Shown: positions 1 to 6,152, counted from the stretch's first letter. The stretch is 13,243 bases of DNA from Blautia sp. (GCA_030841965.1 JAUUSJ010000119.1:1-13243), one strand, 5' to 3'. Translations and numbers: made by a program. Notes: a model not told the origin generated them from the sequence alone.

Positions 1-1
1 T

Positions 2-283
2 GACAAAAAGAATCCCGTATTTATGCGGGTTCTGGCGTTTCGCAAACGCCTATTTCAAATAAGATGGAAGGGAGATCCAGTATCTACAGAAAAACAAAAT
101 GAGGGATGTTATATTGCAACTTCTGTGTATGGCTCATATAACTGTTCTCAGGTAATGACACTTAGAAGATTCAGAGATAATACTTTGGCAAAGACATGGT
201 ATGGAAGATGGTTTATTAAATCATATTATGCTGTTAGTCCAACGCTGGTGAAGTTATTTGGAAATACAAAATGGTTTCAATGA
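2..283 (+). CDS. CFI-box-type C-terminal domain protein, 5'-partial and ending at a premature TGA
   Basis: The frame is open to the left edge, so the gene probably starts outside the window; the first ATG inside is at 23. The translated segment contains GCYIATSVYGSYNCSQV, then TLRRFRDNTLAKTWYGR and YYAVSPTLVKLFG. I recognise this as the conserved block of the CFI-box C-terminal domain found at the end of many Firmicute proteins; its function is unknown. The frame stops at TGA 281-283 right after KWFQ. Reading on in the same frame gives FWRNRLDKMVQILEDKDV and more, to a second TGA at 350-352, which looks like the normal family tail. The gene therefore seems to have lost about 23 residues through one nonsense change, or TGA is read through. 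Two small hairpins (cccgta/tgcggg at 14-29 and ggcgttt/aaacgcc at 34-50) lie in its visible start. Family call is fairly sure; pseudogene status is inferred. Confidence 0.6.
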   Translation, partial: DKKNPVFMRVLAFRKRLFQIRWKGDPVSTEKQNEGCYIATSVYGSYNCSQVMTLRRFRDNTLAKTWYGRWFIKSYYAVSPTLVKLFGNTKWFQ

Positions 284-403
284 TTTTGGAGAAATAGATT
301 AGATAAGATGGTTCAAATTTTGGAAGATAAGGATGTGAACAAATCTTATTGATAAGGATAAATAAAATATATTGTTGGATAAGACTGTTGGTTGCTTTCT
401 GGT

Positions 404-482
404 GAATTTTGAAATATTCTCTAAAATTTCTAATATTCTGGTCACTTTTTGTTTTTTAGAATTGTGGTAGCAATTTATATGA
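404..482. repeat. Isolated copy of the 52-nt AT-rich repeat
   Basis: This stretch aligns with bases 3030-3107, the first units of the 52-nt array. Shared blocks include GAATTTTG at 404 (and 3030) and TTTTTGTTTTTTAGAATTGT ending at 465 (and 3088), followed by GCAATTTATAT. It is about one and a half units long with a 3-nt spacing difference. It lies in the gene-free stretch 353-572, which otherwise holds only the hairpin at 489-537. Confidence 0.6.
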
Positions 483-488
483 TATGCG

Positions 489-537
489 CTCCTTTAGATA
501 AACAGTTTTATTTATTTCAACTGTCTACCTAAAGGAG
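489..537 (-). terminator. Long hairpin downstream of the HEPN gene, probable 3' end structure
   Basis: Arms 489-507 and 519-537 are 19 nt each with an 11-nt loop. Read as plus-strand RNA, two positions are A-C mismatches. Read as minus-strand RNA the same positions are G-U pairs, so all 19 pairs form. That asymmetry suggests the functional transcript is the minus strand, i.e. the end of the nucleotidyltransferase/HEPN operon. There is no clear U tract after the stem, so it may be an RNA-stabilising or processing structure rather than a true Rho-independent terminator. Confidence 0.5.
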
Positions 538-572
538 ATATTAATTTACTCTCTCGACGTTTGTTTTCATTA

Positions 573-992
573 TCATCTTGCATCTTCTGCCAAATATTTT
601 TCCGCCAAATGTAAAATCTGTTCTGCAGTTTGTATTTGTTGCGCTGTTACTTCTTTTGATGCAATATAGAATGTATCATAGTCACTAGCATGGCGAATCT
701 CTTCTGCCTTTACTATTTTTCTGCCAAGTTCTCGTGGGAAAATCTCCTTATGAATATAATTTTTATTAAAATAACTAAGTGTATCTTTGTGACGCTTGAA
801 AGCGATACCTTCTTTTGCGAGCACAGCATTAATGGTATGAAAGATACTGTAATAAGCTCTGTTATTTGCTGCACGAAATTGCCCAGCATCAAAAGTTAGT
901 TTGGCTGTATCTAAATCTTCTTTTGCTACTCTTAGACGATGTTTTGCCACATCCATCTGTGTGCCAATATCTAGGGTATTAGGCTGCTTCAT
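573..992 (-). CDS. HEPN domain protein, partner of the adjacent nucleotidyltransferase
   Basis: This 139-residue, mostly helical protein has the HEPN signature: residues 43-58 read NNRAYYSIFHTINAVL, with R45 and H52 as the likely R-x6-H pair, followed by KRHK around 66-69 and a C-terminal helical bundle. Similar small HEPN proteins are encoded beside minimal nucleotidyltransferases. In well-studied pairs the HEPN partner is an RNase toxin or the target of nucleotidylylation by its neighbour. The start at 992 overlaps the upstream nucleotidyltransferase gene by 14 nt, indicating co-transcription and translational coupling. The motif spacing is not the R-x4-HxY of HepT, so I do not call it HepT; it may be a non-toxic substrate-binding HEPN. 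Family call is solid, biological role open. Confidence 0.85.
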   Translation of the reverse strand: MKQPNTLDIGTQMDVAKHRLRVAKEDLDTAKLTFDAGQFRAANNRAYYSIFHTINAVLAKEGIAFKRHKDTLSYFNKNYIHKEIFPRELGRKIVKAEEIRHASDYDTFYIASKEVTAQQIQTAEQILHLAEKYLAEDAR

Positions 993-1320
993 ACAATGTC
1001 ACACCTTCCTTTTGAACATTTTTATAAAATGGATAGGCAGTTGCCCAATAATGGAAATGTTCAATATTCTTTACTACGGGCATTATCCAGATATCATGAT
1101 TTACATTATATTCAAATCCAAGCTCTGATAATGCGTCCGCATATTGTTCCATCTCATCTTCGTTCAAGTCAACTAGTATCATAATATCAACATCCGATTC
1201 TGCAGTATAATCTCCTCTTGCATAAGAACCATAGAGAATTACACTCTTTAAATGTGAACCATATATCTTTTGTACTGCAGATAAATATTCTAATAGCAAT
1301 GAATAAATGGTTTGTGGCAT
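979..1320 (-). CDS. Minimal nucleotidyltransferase (MNT) domain protein
   Basis: This is a 113-residue polymerase-beta-type nucleotidyltransferase. It carries GSYARGDYTAESDVDIMI, matching GS-x10-D-x-D exactly (G31, S32, D43, D45), with D76 in NHDIWI as a candidate third metal ligand. The length is normal for the MNT members of MNT/HEPN pairs, where the enzyme can transfer AMP or another nucleotide to the HEPN partner and act as antitoxin. The start at 1320 is supported by AAGGAGG 7 nt upstream (read on the minus strand at 1327-1333) and by the promoter at 1348-1376. It is the first gene of a two-gene operon with the HEPN gene. Whether the pair is a toxin-antitoxin system or a drug/nucleotide-modifying pair cannot be decided from sequence alone. 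Confidence 0.88.
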   Translation of the reverse strand: MPQTIYSLLLEYLSAVQKIYGSHLKSVILYGSYARGDYTAESDVDIMILVDLNEDEMEQYADALSELGFEYNVNHDIWIMPVVKNIEHFHYWATAYPFYKNVQKEGVTLYEAA

Positions 1321-1347
1321 ACTTATCCCTCCTTTTTCTCTATTTTT

Positions 1348-1376
1348 AGTATAAAGATAATCTCTCTGTTTATCAA
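1348..1376 (-). promoter_or_regulatory. Sigma-A-type promoter of the MNT/HEPN operon
   Basis: Read on the minus strand, TTGATA (1371-1376) is followed after exactly 17 nt by TATACT (1348-1353). The predicted transcription start lies about 10-15 nt before the AAGGAGG ribosome site of the nucleotidyltransferase gene. Boxes and spacing are close to consensus. Confidence 0.65.
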
Positions 1377-1430
1377 CCTTAAAATAGAATTATATGTTCC
1401 AAATTGATATTGTAGTTTTGGCATATATCT

Positions 1431-2696
1431 TTATATTTCACGAGAAGAATCAACTCGAACAATCCCTTTTCTATACTCCGACTGCGGTTTCGCAGCAAAC
1501 TTTTCATACTGAATAAGCTGATAAAGCTCAGACGCTCTAAGGTCAATATCAAATACTTGCTTTCCGAGAGACGAGAGTACCTGATACGCTCTCGCAGGTC
1601 GCTGAATTATCGGAATTTCACTCGTCTTTTTTGCCTCTTTTAGAAAGGTAGCCCCTTTTTCGTTCATACCGAGTATTCTAGCATAATAGACAATCTCATC
1701 TAACTTCACTTCCTCTAAGAAATCTTTTTTGATATTCAAAAGATAATGAAGAATTCCCCTCTGAATAGCAGTATAAGTGAAAGCCTTATTCTTTAAGACC
1801 GAAATAAATTCAGAGAGAGAAAGAGAAGGATTTTTCAGTTTTTGGATTCGATTTGCAAGCTCTTCTTTAATATCAAGAAAAGAAGAGAGTGTCTCCATTT
1901 CCCTCTGGAGCAAAAAATAAAAATGAGAAGAAAAGTCATCCAGGGAAATTGGAAAATATTTATCATATTGTTCTAAAAGAAGAGAATGACAAGATTTCGG
2001 AACAGAAGAAAGACTTTCATCCAGACGATTTTGAGCAATCGCCGTGCGAATGGCGGAGGCAGAGCTAAAAAAATAGTGTAAATCATTGTCATGATAATGT
2101 ACATTTTTGCGCTGTAATGTAATAGGTTGGATAGAAGAATGATATTTTTTTAAATTTTTTACATATTCAATCCCTAAAATATTGTTTGGCTGAGCGAGAA
2201 ACCACTCCAAATTGTTATTGTTTTGACAAGCAAAACCTTCAAATTCCTCCAAACTAAGCGCTTTTGCCCGAGCCTTTGGGAAGGAATCTCCCTGTCTCAA
2301 AAAGGAAGAAAGATTTTTCTTAAAAGAGGTAGATTCCTCCAAAAGAAAGGAAGCAGATTCCAAAAAAGGTTCTAGCTTTCCCTCTTCACTCCCAAAACAT
2401 AAAAAATCAATATGATGAAGTTTTTCTAAGGTGAGAACAGCTCCAAGGGCGAAAAGCTCTGCACTGGCAGTTGCAAAAAGCGTGGGAAGCTCAATAATAA
2501 GGTCCGCTCCCCCTAAAAGTGCCATTTTTGTGCGACTATATTTATCCAAAATAGCAGGAGTTCCTCGTTGCACAAAATTTCCACTCATAATAATAACTGC
2601 ACAATCTGCTCCTGTAATTTCTTTTGCTTTTTCAATATGATAAGCGTGACCATTGTGAAATGGATTATATTCTGCAACAATGCCAACTGTTTTCAT
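1431..2696 (-). CDS. tmcAL: tRNA(Met) cytidine acetate ligase TmcAL (YlbM family)
   Basis: TmcAL makes N4-acetylcytidine at the wobble position of elongator tRNA-Met from acetate and ATP. The protein starts MKTVGIVAEYNPFHNGHAYH, whose HNGH (residues 14-17) is the HxGH nucleotide-binding motif of the nucleotidyltransferase fold. Next come IIMSGNFVQRGTPA, KYSRTKMALLGGADLIIELP and, later, GIEYVKNLKKY and a SASAIR segment, all typical of the family. Length is 421 residues, normal. I place the start at 2696, not further upstream, because homology begins exactly at MKTVG and AGAAGG lies a few bases before it; upstream codons to 2804 read repeat-derived DNA. TmcAL genes often lie near pta-ackA in Clostridia; here ackA is 1.8 kb away, divergent, with the repeat-filled region between. 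Using acetate links it loosely to acetate kinase metabolism (inference). Confidence 0.93.
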   Translation of the reverse strand: MKTVGIVAEYNPFHNGHAYHIEKAKEITGADCAVIIMSGNFVQRGTPAILDKYSRTKMALLGGADLIIELPTLFATASAELFALGAVLTLEKLHHIDFLCFGSEEGKLEPFLESASFLLEESTSFKKNLSSFLRQGDSFPKARAKALSLEEFEGFACQNNNNLEWFLAQPNNILGIEYVKNLKKYHSSIQPITLQRKNVHYHDNDLHYFFSSASAIRTAIAQNRLDESLSSVPKSCHSLLLEQYDKYFPISLDDFSSHFYFLLQREMETLSSFLDIKEELANRIQKLKNPSLSLSEFISVLKNKAFTYTAIQRGILHYLLNIKKDFLEEVKLDEIVYYARILGMNEKGATFLKEAKKTSEIPIIQRPARAYQVLSSLGKQVFDIDLRASELYQLIQYEKFAAKPQSEYRKGIVRVDSSREI

Positions 2697-2721
2697 ACAT
2701 AACCTTCTTTCTTGATTTTTT

Positions 2722-2924
2722 AATAATATGACGTTGGGGTCAAAAGGTCTTTTGTTCCCTTTGATATTAGTGATACTGGACTGCTTTGCACAATCTGCCC
2801 CCACACCTGCGTTTCCCTTCAGTCGACGCTAATCGAGCGACACTGGCGCCCAGCGCCCTCAAAAACTCTCTTGCAAGCAAGCTTGTATCGGGTTTTCGAC
2901 CTTTTGACCCTAGTATCATAATAT
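2722..2924. repeat. Inverted-repeat intergenic element with internal GC-rich hairpin repeat
   Basis: Outer arms 2722-2748 and 2899-2925 (reverse complement) match at 21 of 27 positions around the core GGGTCAAAAGGT. The right arm (2898-2924) matches 26 of 27 bases of a copy just after ackA (5727-5753). Inside, 2820-2860 (minus strand) is a 41-nt GC-rich block beginning GAGGGCGCTGGGCGC that recurs at 7379-7419. The element lies between tmcAL and the 52-nt array and is markedly more GC-rich than its surroundings. The apparent open frame over it is repeat-derived. It may be a non-autonomous mobile element. Confidence 0.6.
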
Positions 2925-3036
2925 AGAGCTATGGCATTTAGTGTAACATGGCGAAAATACAGTGTCAAGGAAGCAAATTTTTTTAATTTTTTTGGATACT
3001 GTAGTTTTATGGCTATATTCATAGTTTTAGAATTTT

Positions 3037-3378
3037 GACTGTAATATCATTTATCATATTTCGGTTATTTTTTGTTTTTTAGAATTGTAACTGCAATTTA
3101 TATAGATATTTACAGTTTATTTAGATTGTTAGATTTTTTTAACTGTAAAAATACTTATATTCCTGCGGTCGAATTTTTTTGTTTTTATTTTTTAACCGTA
3201 AGAATAATTATATTTTGCAGCTATTTTTTCTTGTTCTTATTTTTTAACCGCAAGAATGATTATATTTCGCAGTTATTTTTTCTTATTTTTATTTTTCAGC
3301 CGTAAGAATACGATATTTTTGCGGTTATTTCCCGTTATTTTAACTTTTCAACCGAAGAATATCTACATTTTTACGGCT
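3037..3378. repeat. Seven-unit 52-nt tandem array of AT-rich hairpins
   Basis: Short stems of the form AACYG...CRGTT recur with starts at 3037, 3089, 3141, 3194, 3246, 3298 and 3350, i.e. steps of 52, 52, 53, 52, 52 and 52 nt. A unit has the stem start, then (in the later units) roughly YAAGAATAATTATATTTT, then the second arm, then a T-rich linker like TATTTTTTCTTGTTTTTATT. Sequence has diverged between units but period and hairpin are kept. There are no unique spacers between exact repeats. A one-and-a-half-unit copy lies at 404-482. No gene is seen in it. Function unknown. Confidence 0.75.
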
Positions 3379-3410
3379 GTTTTAGATTGTTTTCACTTTT
3401 AAAAAAATTA

Positions 3411-3745
3411 GGGCGGGAATTCTCGGTTACTTGTATCCGAGATGAAAGCCCCATTTTTTATAATTACAAGTTGCAATCTCATAAATGATATGATATACTG
3501 TCCATACATTCGAACATTGATAACTGTATATAGGGAGTTGTGCCAAGAAATCTCATGCGATAACCAAGCTCCTTTGGCACGTAAAATATACAAGGTACAA
3601 ATGTACGATACACTCTATAGGGTAGGAACTATCCGAATTCACGCCTGTGGACACTATGTAAGACTTGGCAAATACAGTTTTTCGTATTTACCAAGCAACG
3701 GTGGGTGAAGCAGGAAGCTCGGTAACTTGTTGCCGAGTAGTTCAC
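3411..3745 (+). mobile_element. IS200/IS605-like relic: paired terminal hairpins and TnpB-tail/omega-RNA-like 3' end
   Basis: Two near-identical hairpins bound the segment: CTCGGTTACTTGTATCCGAG at the left (3422-3441) and CTCGGTAACTTGTTGCCGAG at the right (3718-3737). The right one sits in GAAGC-hairpin-GAGTAGTTCAC, which I recognise as the characteristic right end of clostridial IS200/IS605 (tnpB) elements, where the non-coding omega RNA ends. Just upstream, a frame reads VGTIRIHACGHYVR, resembling the degenerate C-terminus of TnpB (GT..I.ACG). A further stem, 3664-3675 with 3684-3695 (11 of 12 pairs), precedes it. No tnpA and no TnpB core are present, so it is an internally deleted or non-autonomous (palindrome-associated) element. 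Exact ends are approximate. Confidence 0.55.
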
Positions 3746-3899
3746 TAGTTATATCTTCATAGTTGTTTTCAATTATTCCTATAATCATGTGCGGAAATCC
3801 CACCTTTTCAGATATGGGATGGATAACACGAATTTCTAATAAAACAAATCTAAAAAAGTATCAAAATACAGAGATTTTCAACTGTTTAGCCAATACACA

Positions 3900-4091
3900 G
3901 CTGAGAGAGGAAAGGTATATGCCCCAAAAACGATAGAGAGTGGAGCGATTTTTCGATATACTTAGCTTTGTCGCTGGAGCACTGTCTGAGCACCATAGGT
4001 GCGAGTTTGCGGGAAGCGACATAAATCAGCGTATGTCGAAAAATCGTGGGAACGAACGTGTTTTTGGGGCATATACCTTTCCTCTCTCAGC
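3900..4091. repeat. 192-bp palindromic element with perfect 32-bp terminal arms
   Basis: Bases 3900-3931 (starting GCTGAGAGAGGAAAGG) and 4060-4091 are perfect reverse complements over 32 nt. Inner arms also pair, less exactly, around CGATTTTTCGA (about 3946-3956 and 4037-4046) and the GTCGC/GCGAC pair near 3970 and 4016. The apex (3975-4015) contains a GCACC-ATA-GGTGC hairpin. Bases 4025-4063 recur exactly, inverted, at 13201-13239. The whole could form a cruciform or a long RNA hairpin. Frames crossing it are not genes. I see no target duplication at the ends. Confidence 0.75.
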
Positions 4092-4116
4092 GTCTCTCTC
4101 AGCGTCTCTCTCAGCG
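4081..4116 (+). repeat. Three 12-nt tandem repeats in a polypyrimidine tract
   Basis: TCTCTCTCAGCG occurs at 4093-4104 and 4105-4116, with a one-base variant at 4081-4092. The repeat begins inside the right arm of the palindromic element, so its CTCTCAGC end has been duplicated outward. The following 4117-4175 continues as an almost pure C/T tract. Confidence 0.7.
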
Positions 4117-4403
4117 CCTTTCTCCAGTTCCCAACTTCCCTCTCTCCGCCTACCCTCCCACTCTCTCTCCTCGCAGAACTTTTGAAAATCAATATCTGCA
4201 ATTCTCAAGGTGCATGTTATCCTATCCTTTTCGACACAGTTTTTCATATCCCCCTCCATTTTTCCCTTCGTATAACCCCCAATAACCATTTACCCCAAAA
4301 AAATAATCATTGTACAAAACCCATAAACACCCCACTCCCTTTCCTCTCAAAATGTATTCATTATAGTACAATATCCCAAGAAAAATGTCTAATAATTCAC
4401 AAA
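4117..4403. other. Gene-free pyrimidine-rich leader region before ackA
   Basis: The first part (to about 4175) is C/T-rich and follows the palindromic element. The remainder is low-complexity AT-rich DNA with C-rich runs such as CCCCAATAACC. Open frames on both strands are compositionally odd, lack ribosome sites and resemble no family I know. I see no RNA gene. The ackA promoter follows at 4425. Confidence 0.4.
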
Positions 4404-4443
4404 CTTGCACTACGTTATTTTTTCTTGCACTATTTTATTTTTT
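4404..4443 (+). repeat. 20-nt direct repeat at the ackA promoter
   Basis: CTTGCACTACGTTATTTTTT (4404-4423) is followed directly by CTTGCACTATTTTATTTTTT (4424-4443), 18 of 20 identical. The second copy supplies the -35 box TTGCAC and spacer of the ackA promoter; the first copy carries the same TTGCAC but no matching -10 box. It may be a chance duplication of promoter DNA or a regulator site. Confidence 0.6.
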
Positions 4444-4453
4444 AGTATATAAT
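4425..4453 (+). promoter_or_regulatory. Near-consensus sigma-A promoter for ackA
   Basis: TTGCAC (4425-4430), a 17-nt spacer and a perfect TATAAT (4448-4453). Predicted start is near 4460, giving a leader of about 70 nt before the ackA ATG. Strength fits a highly expressed fermentation gene. Confidence 0.75.
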
Positions 4454-4532
4454 AAAAAAACAAATAGGTAGGAATTTGTATTTTTATTATATGGGCAGAT
4501 TAGTTTTTATAAGAAAAGGAGTTCAAGAAAAA

Positions 4533-5723
4533 ATGAATGTTTTAGTAGTAAACTGTGGAAGTTCTTCCTTAAAGTATCAGTTAATCGATTCTGTAACGGA
4601 GGAAGTATTGGCAAAAGGATTATGTGAGAGAATTGGAATCGACGGTGTTTTGACACACCAGCCATCTGGAAAGATTAAAGTGAAAATGGATGCCCCAATG
4701 CCAGACCATACAGTTGCAATTAAGCTCGTTTTAGAGCAGTTAACAGACGAGAATAATGGTGTCATCTCCTCTCTCGACGAGATTGGTGCAGTTGGACATC
4801 GTTTAGTACACGGTGGAGAGAAGTTTGCTTGCTCTACGATTATCACAGATGAAGTTATCGAGGCAATGGAAGAATGTAACCCATTTGCTCCACTTCATAA
4901 CCCTGCAAACTTAATCGGTGTAAACGTTTGTAGACAGCTTATGCCAAACACACCTATGGCGGGTGTATTTGACACAGCATTCCATCAGACTATGCCTAAA
5001 AAAGCATATCTTTACGGCATTTCAAAAGACTACTACGAGAAATACGGCGTTCGTCGCTACGGATTCCACGGAGCAAGTCATATGTTTGTATCTCAGAGAA
5101 CAGCTGAGATTTTAGGAAAAGATATCAAAGATTTGAAGATTATCGTTTGCCACTTAGGTAATGGCGCAAGTATTTCTGCAGTAAAAGGCGGCGAATCTAT
5201 CGATACAAGTATGGGACTTACCCCTCTTGAGGGACTTATCATGGGAACAAGAAGTGGTGATATCGACCCAGGTGCATTGGAGTTCATCGCAGACAAGGAA
5301 AATCTGGACATCAAAGAAATCCTTCAGATTCTCAATAAGAAATCTGGTGTATTAGGTCTTTCTGGAGTTTCCAGTGATTTTAGAGACCTCTCAGCAGCAG
5401 CAGAGTCAGGAGATGAGTGGGCACAGGTAGCTCTTGAGGCATTTAATTATCGTGTTGCTAAATATGTCGGTGCCTATGTTGCAGCTATGAATGGTGTGGA
5501 TGCCATTTCATTTACAGCTGGTATCGGAGAGAATGATGGAGAGACACGAGCAGAAGTTTGTTCCTATCTTGGATATTTAGGTGTAGAGATTGACGCTGAG
5601 GCGAATAAGGTTCGCGGTGAGGAGAAGATTATTTCTACTCCAGATTCAAAGGTTACTGTACTTTGCGTTCCAACAAATGAGGAGTTAGCTATCTGTAGAG
5701 AGACCGTACGTTTAGTAAAATAA
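4533..5723 (+). CDS. ackA: Acetate kinase
   Basis: Acetate kinase interconverts acetyl phosphate + ADP and acetate + ATP, the final ATP-yielding step of acetate fermentation, in the cytoplasm. At 396 residues it is full length. Visible active-site features of the family: N7 in VVNCGSSSLKY, R90 in GHRLVHGG, D147 in VFDTAFH, H179 in YGFHGASH, the HLGNGAS phosphate loop (207-213), R240 in MGTRSGDIDPG, the SGVSSDFRDL segment (277-286), GIGEND (330-335) and E383 in PTNEELAI. I start it at 4533 (MNVLVVNCGSSS) because upstream in-frame codons read leader DNA, and AAAAGGAG ends 11 nt before this ATG. Its usual partner pta (phosphotransacetylase) is not next to it and is absent from the window. It has its own strong promoter and a hairpin repeat right after its stop. 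Confidence 0.98.
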   Translation: MNVLVVNCGSSSLKYQLIDSVTEEVLAKGLCERIGIDGVLTHQPSGKIKVKMDAPMPDHTVAIKLVLEQLTDENNGVISSLDEIGAVGHRLVHGGEKFACSTIITDEVIEAMEECNPFAPLHNPANLIGVNVCRQLMPNTPMAGVFDTAFHQTMPKKAYLYGISKDYYEKYGVRRYGFHGASHMFVSQRTAEILGKDIKDLKIIVCHLGNGASISAVKGGESIDTSMGLTPLEGLIMGTRSGDIDPGALEFIADKENLDIKEILQILNKKSGVLGLSGVSSDFRDLSAAAESGDEWAQVALEAFNYRVAKYVGAYVAAMNGVDAISFTAGIGENDGETRAEVCSYLGYLGVEIDAEANKVRGEEKIISTPDSKVTVLCVPTNEELAICRETVRLVK

Positions 5724-5726
5724 TAA

Positions 5727-5760
5727 ATATTATGATACCAGGGTCAAAAGGTCTTTTGAC
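5727..5760 (+). terminator. Hairpin repeat after ackA, possible terminator
   Basis: The sequence starts 4 nt after the ackA stop. Bases 5727-5753 match the reverse complement of 2898-2924 at 26 of 27 positions. Bases 5743-5760 form GTCAAAAG-GT-CTTTTGAC, a tight hairpin. Only a weak T run follows, so terminator function is uncertain; it is certainly a dispersed repeat. Confidence 0.45.
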
Positions 5761-5841
5761 TTCAACATCATATTATAAAATAATACGTATAGTATATATT
5801 AACTAAGAAAATGAGAAAAAGCCATATAAAGTAAACCAAAC

Positions 5842-5878
5842 GAGGAGAGGAGTATTGTATTATGATACTCCTTTTCTT
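5842..5878 (+). terminator. Rho-independent-type hairpin before the DUF3343 gene
   Basis: GGAGTAT (5849-5855) pairs perfectly with ATACTCC (5865-5871) across a 9-nt loop, and the following TTTTCTT both forms the U tract and can pair with the upstream GAGGAGA. It lies 20-50 nt before the ATG at 5898. It either ends readthrough from ackA or acts as an attenuator for the small gene. No alternative antiterminator stem was obvious to me. Confidence 0.5.
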
Positions 5879-5897
5879 GTCATATTGGGAGGAATTT

Positions 5898-6137
5898 ATG
5901 CTAAGAAAAAAGAGTCAAAAAGTGATTATTACTTTTCACACAACAACACAGGCGATGAAAATGGAAAGTTCTGCGAAAAAAGAGGATGCTCCAGGGAGAT
6001 TAATTCCAATTCCAAGAGAGATTAGTGCGGGATGTGGAATGGCGTGGAGTGCCGAGGTTGAAAAGAGGGGAGAATTAGAAGATTTAATACAGAGAGAACA
6101 GATTGAAATTCAAGAAATTTATGAAATTTTCAACTGA
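5898..6137 (+). CDS. DUF3343 family protein, putative Se/S carrier
   Basis: This 79-residue protein has the DUF3343 pattern GRLIPIPREISAGCGMAW (33-50) with a single conserved cysteine, C46, suited to carrying persulfide or perselenide. The family is described as a putative Se/S carrier and its genes often accompany SelD/YedF genes. I start it at 5898, after GGGAGGA (5888-5894), since the family begins near here; upstream in-frame codons encode the leader hairpin. It is the first gene of the selenium/molybdenum cluster, separated from modA by 195 nt that contain a terminator and an operator, so it may be transcribed separately. Carrier role is inferred from family and context. Confidence 0.8.
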   Translation: MLRKKSQKVIITFHTTTQAMKMESSAKKEDAPGRLIPIPREISAGCGMAWSAEVEKRGELEDLIQREQIEIQEIYEIFN

Positions 6138-6152
6138 ATTCTCGAAAAGAGA

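Noticed and set aside
281..283. TGA as a selenocysteine codon, given the selenium genes in the window
   Set aside because: The family position is basic rather than cysteine, and I see no Sec-type structure after it. A nonsense change is simpler.
2819..3022. Minus-strand open frame of 67 codons
   Set aside because: It reads through the right arm and GC-rich core of the repeat element (EGAGRQCRSISVD-type text), has no convincing ribosome site and is best explained as repeat-derived.
3037..3378. CRISPR array
   Set aside because: Units are diverged and contiguous with no unique spacers between exact repeats, and no cas gene is near.
3442..3708. Plus-strand open frame of 88 codons
   Set aside because: Only its end resembles a TnpB tail; the rest shows no family and the start lies in the left hairpin. 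Treated as a mobile-element relic.
3940..4445. Several open frames on both strands across the palindromic element and C/T tract
   Set aside because: They follow the palindrome and 12-nt repeats, giving low-complexity Ser/Leu/Pro- or Arg/Glu-rich text, with no ribosome sites or homology.
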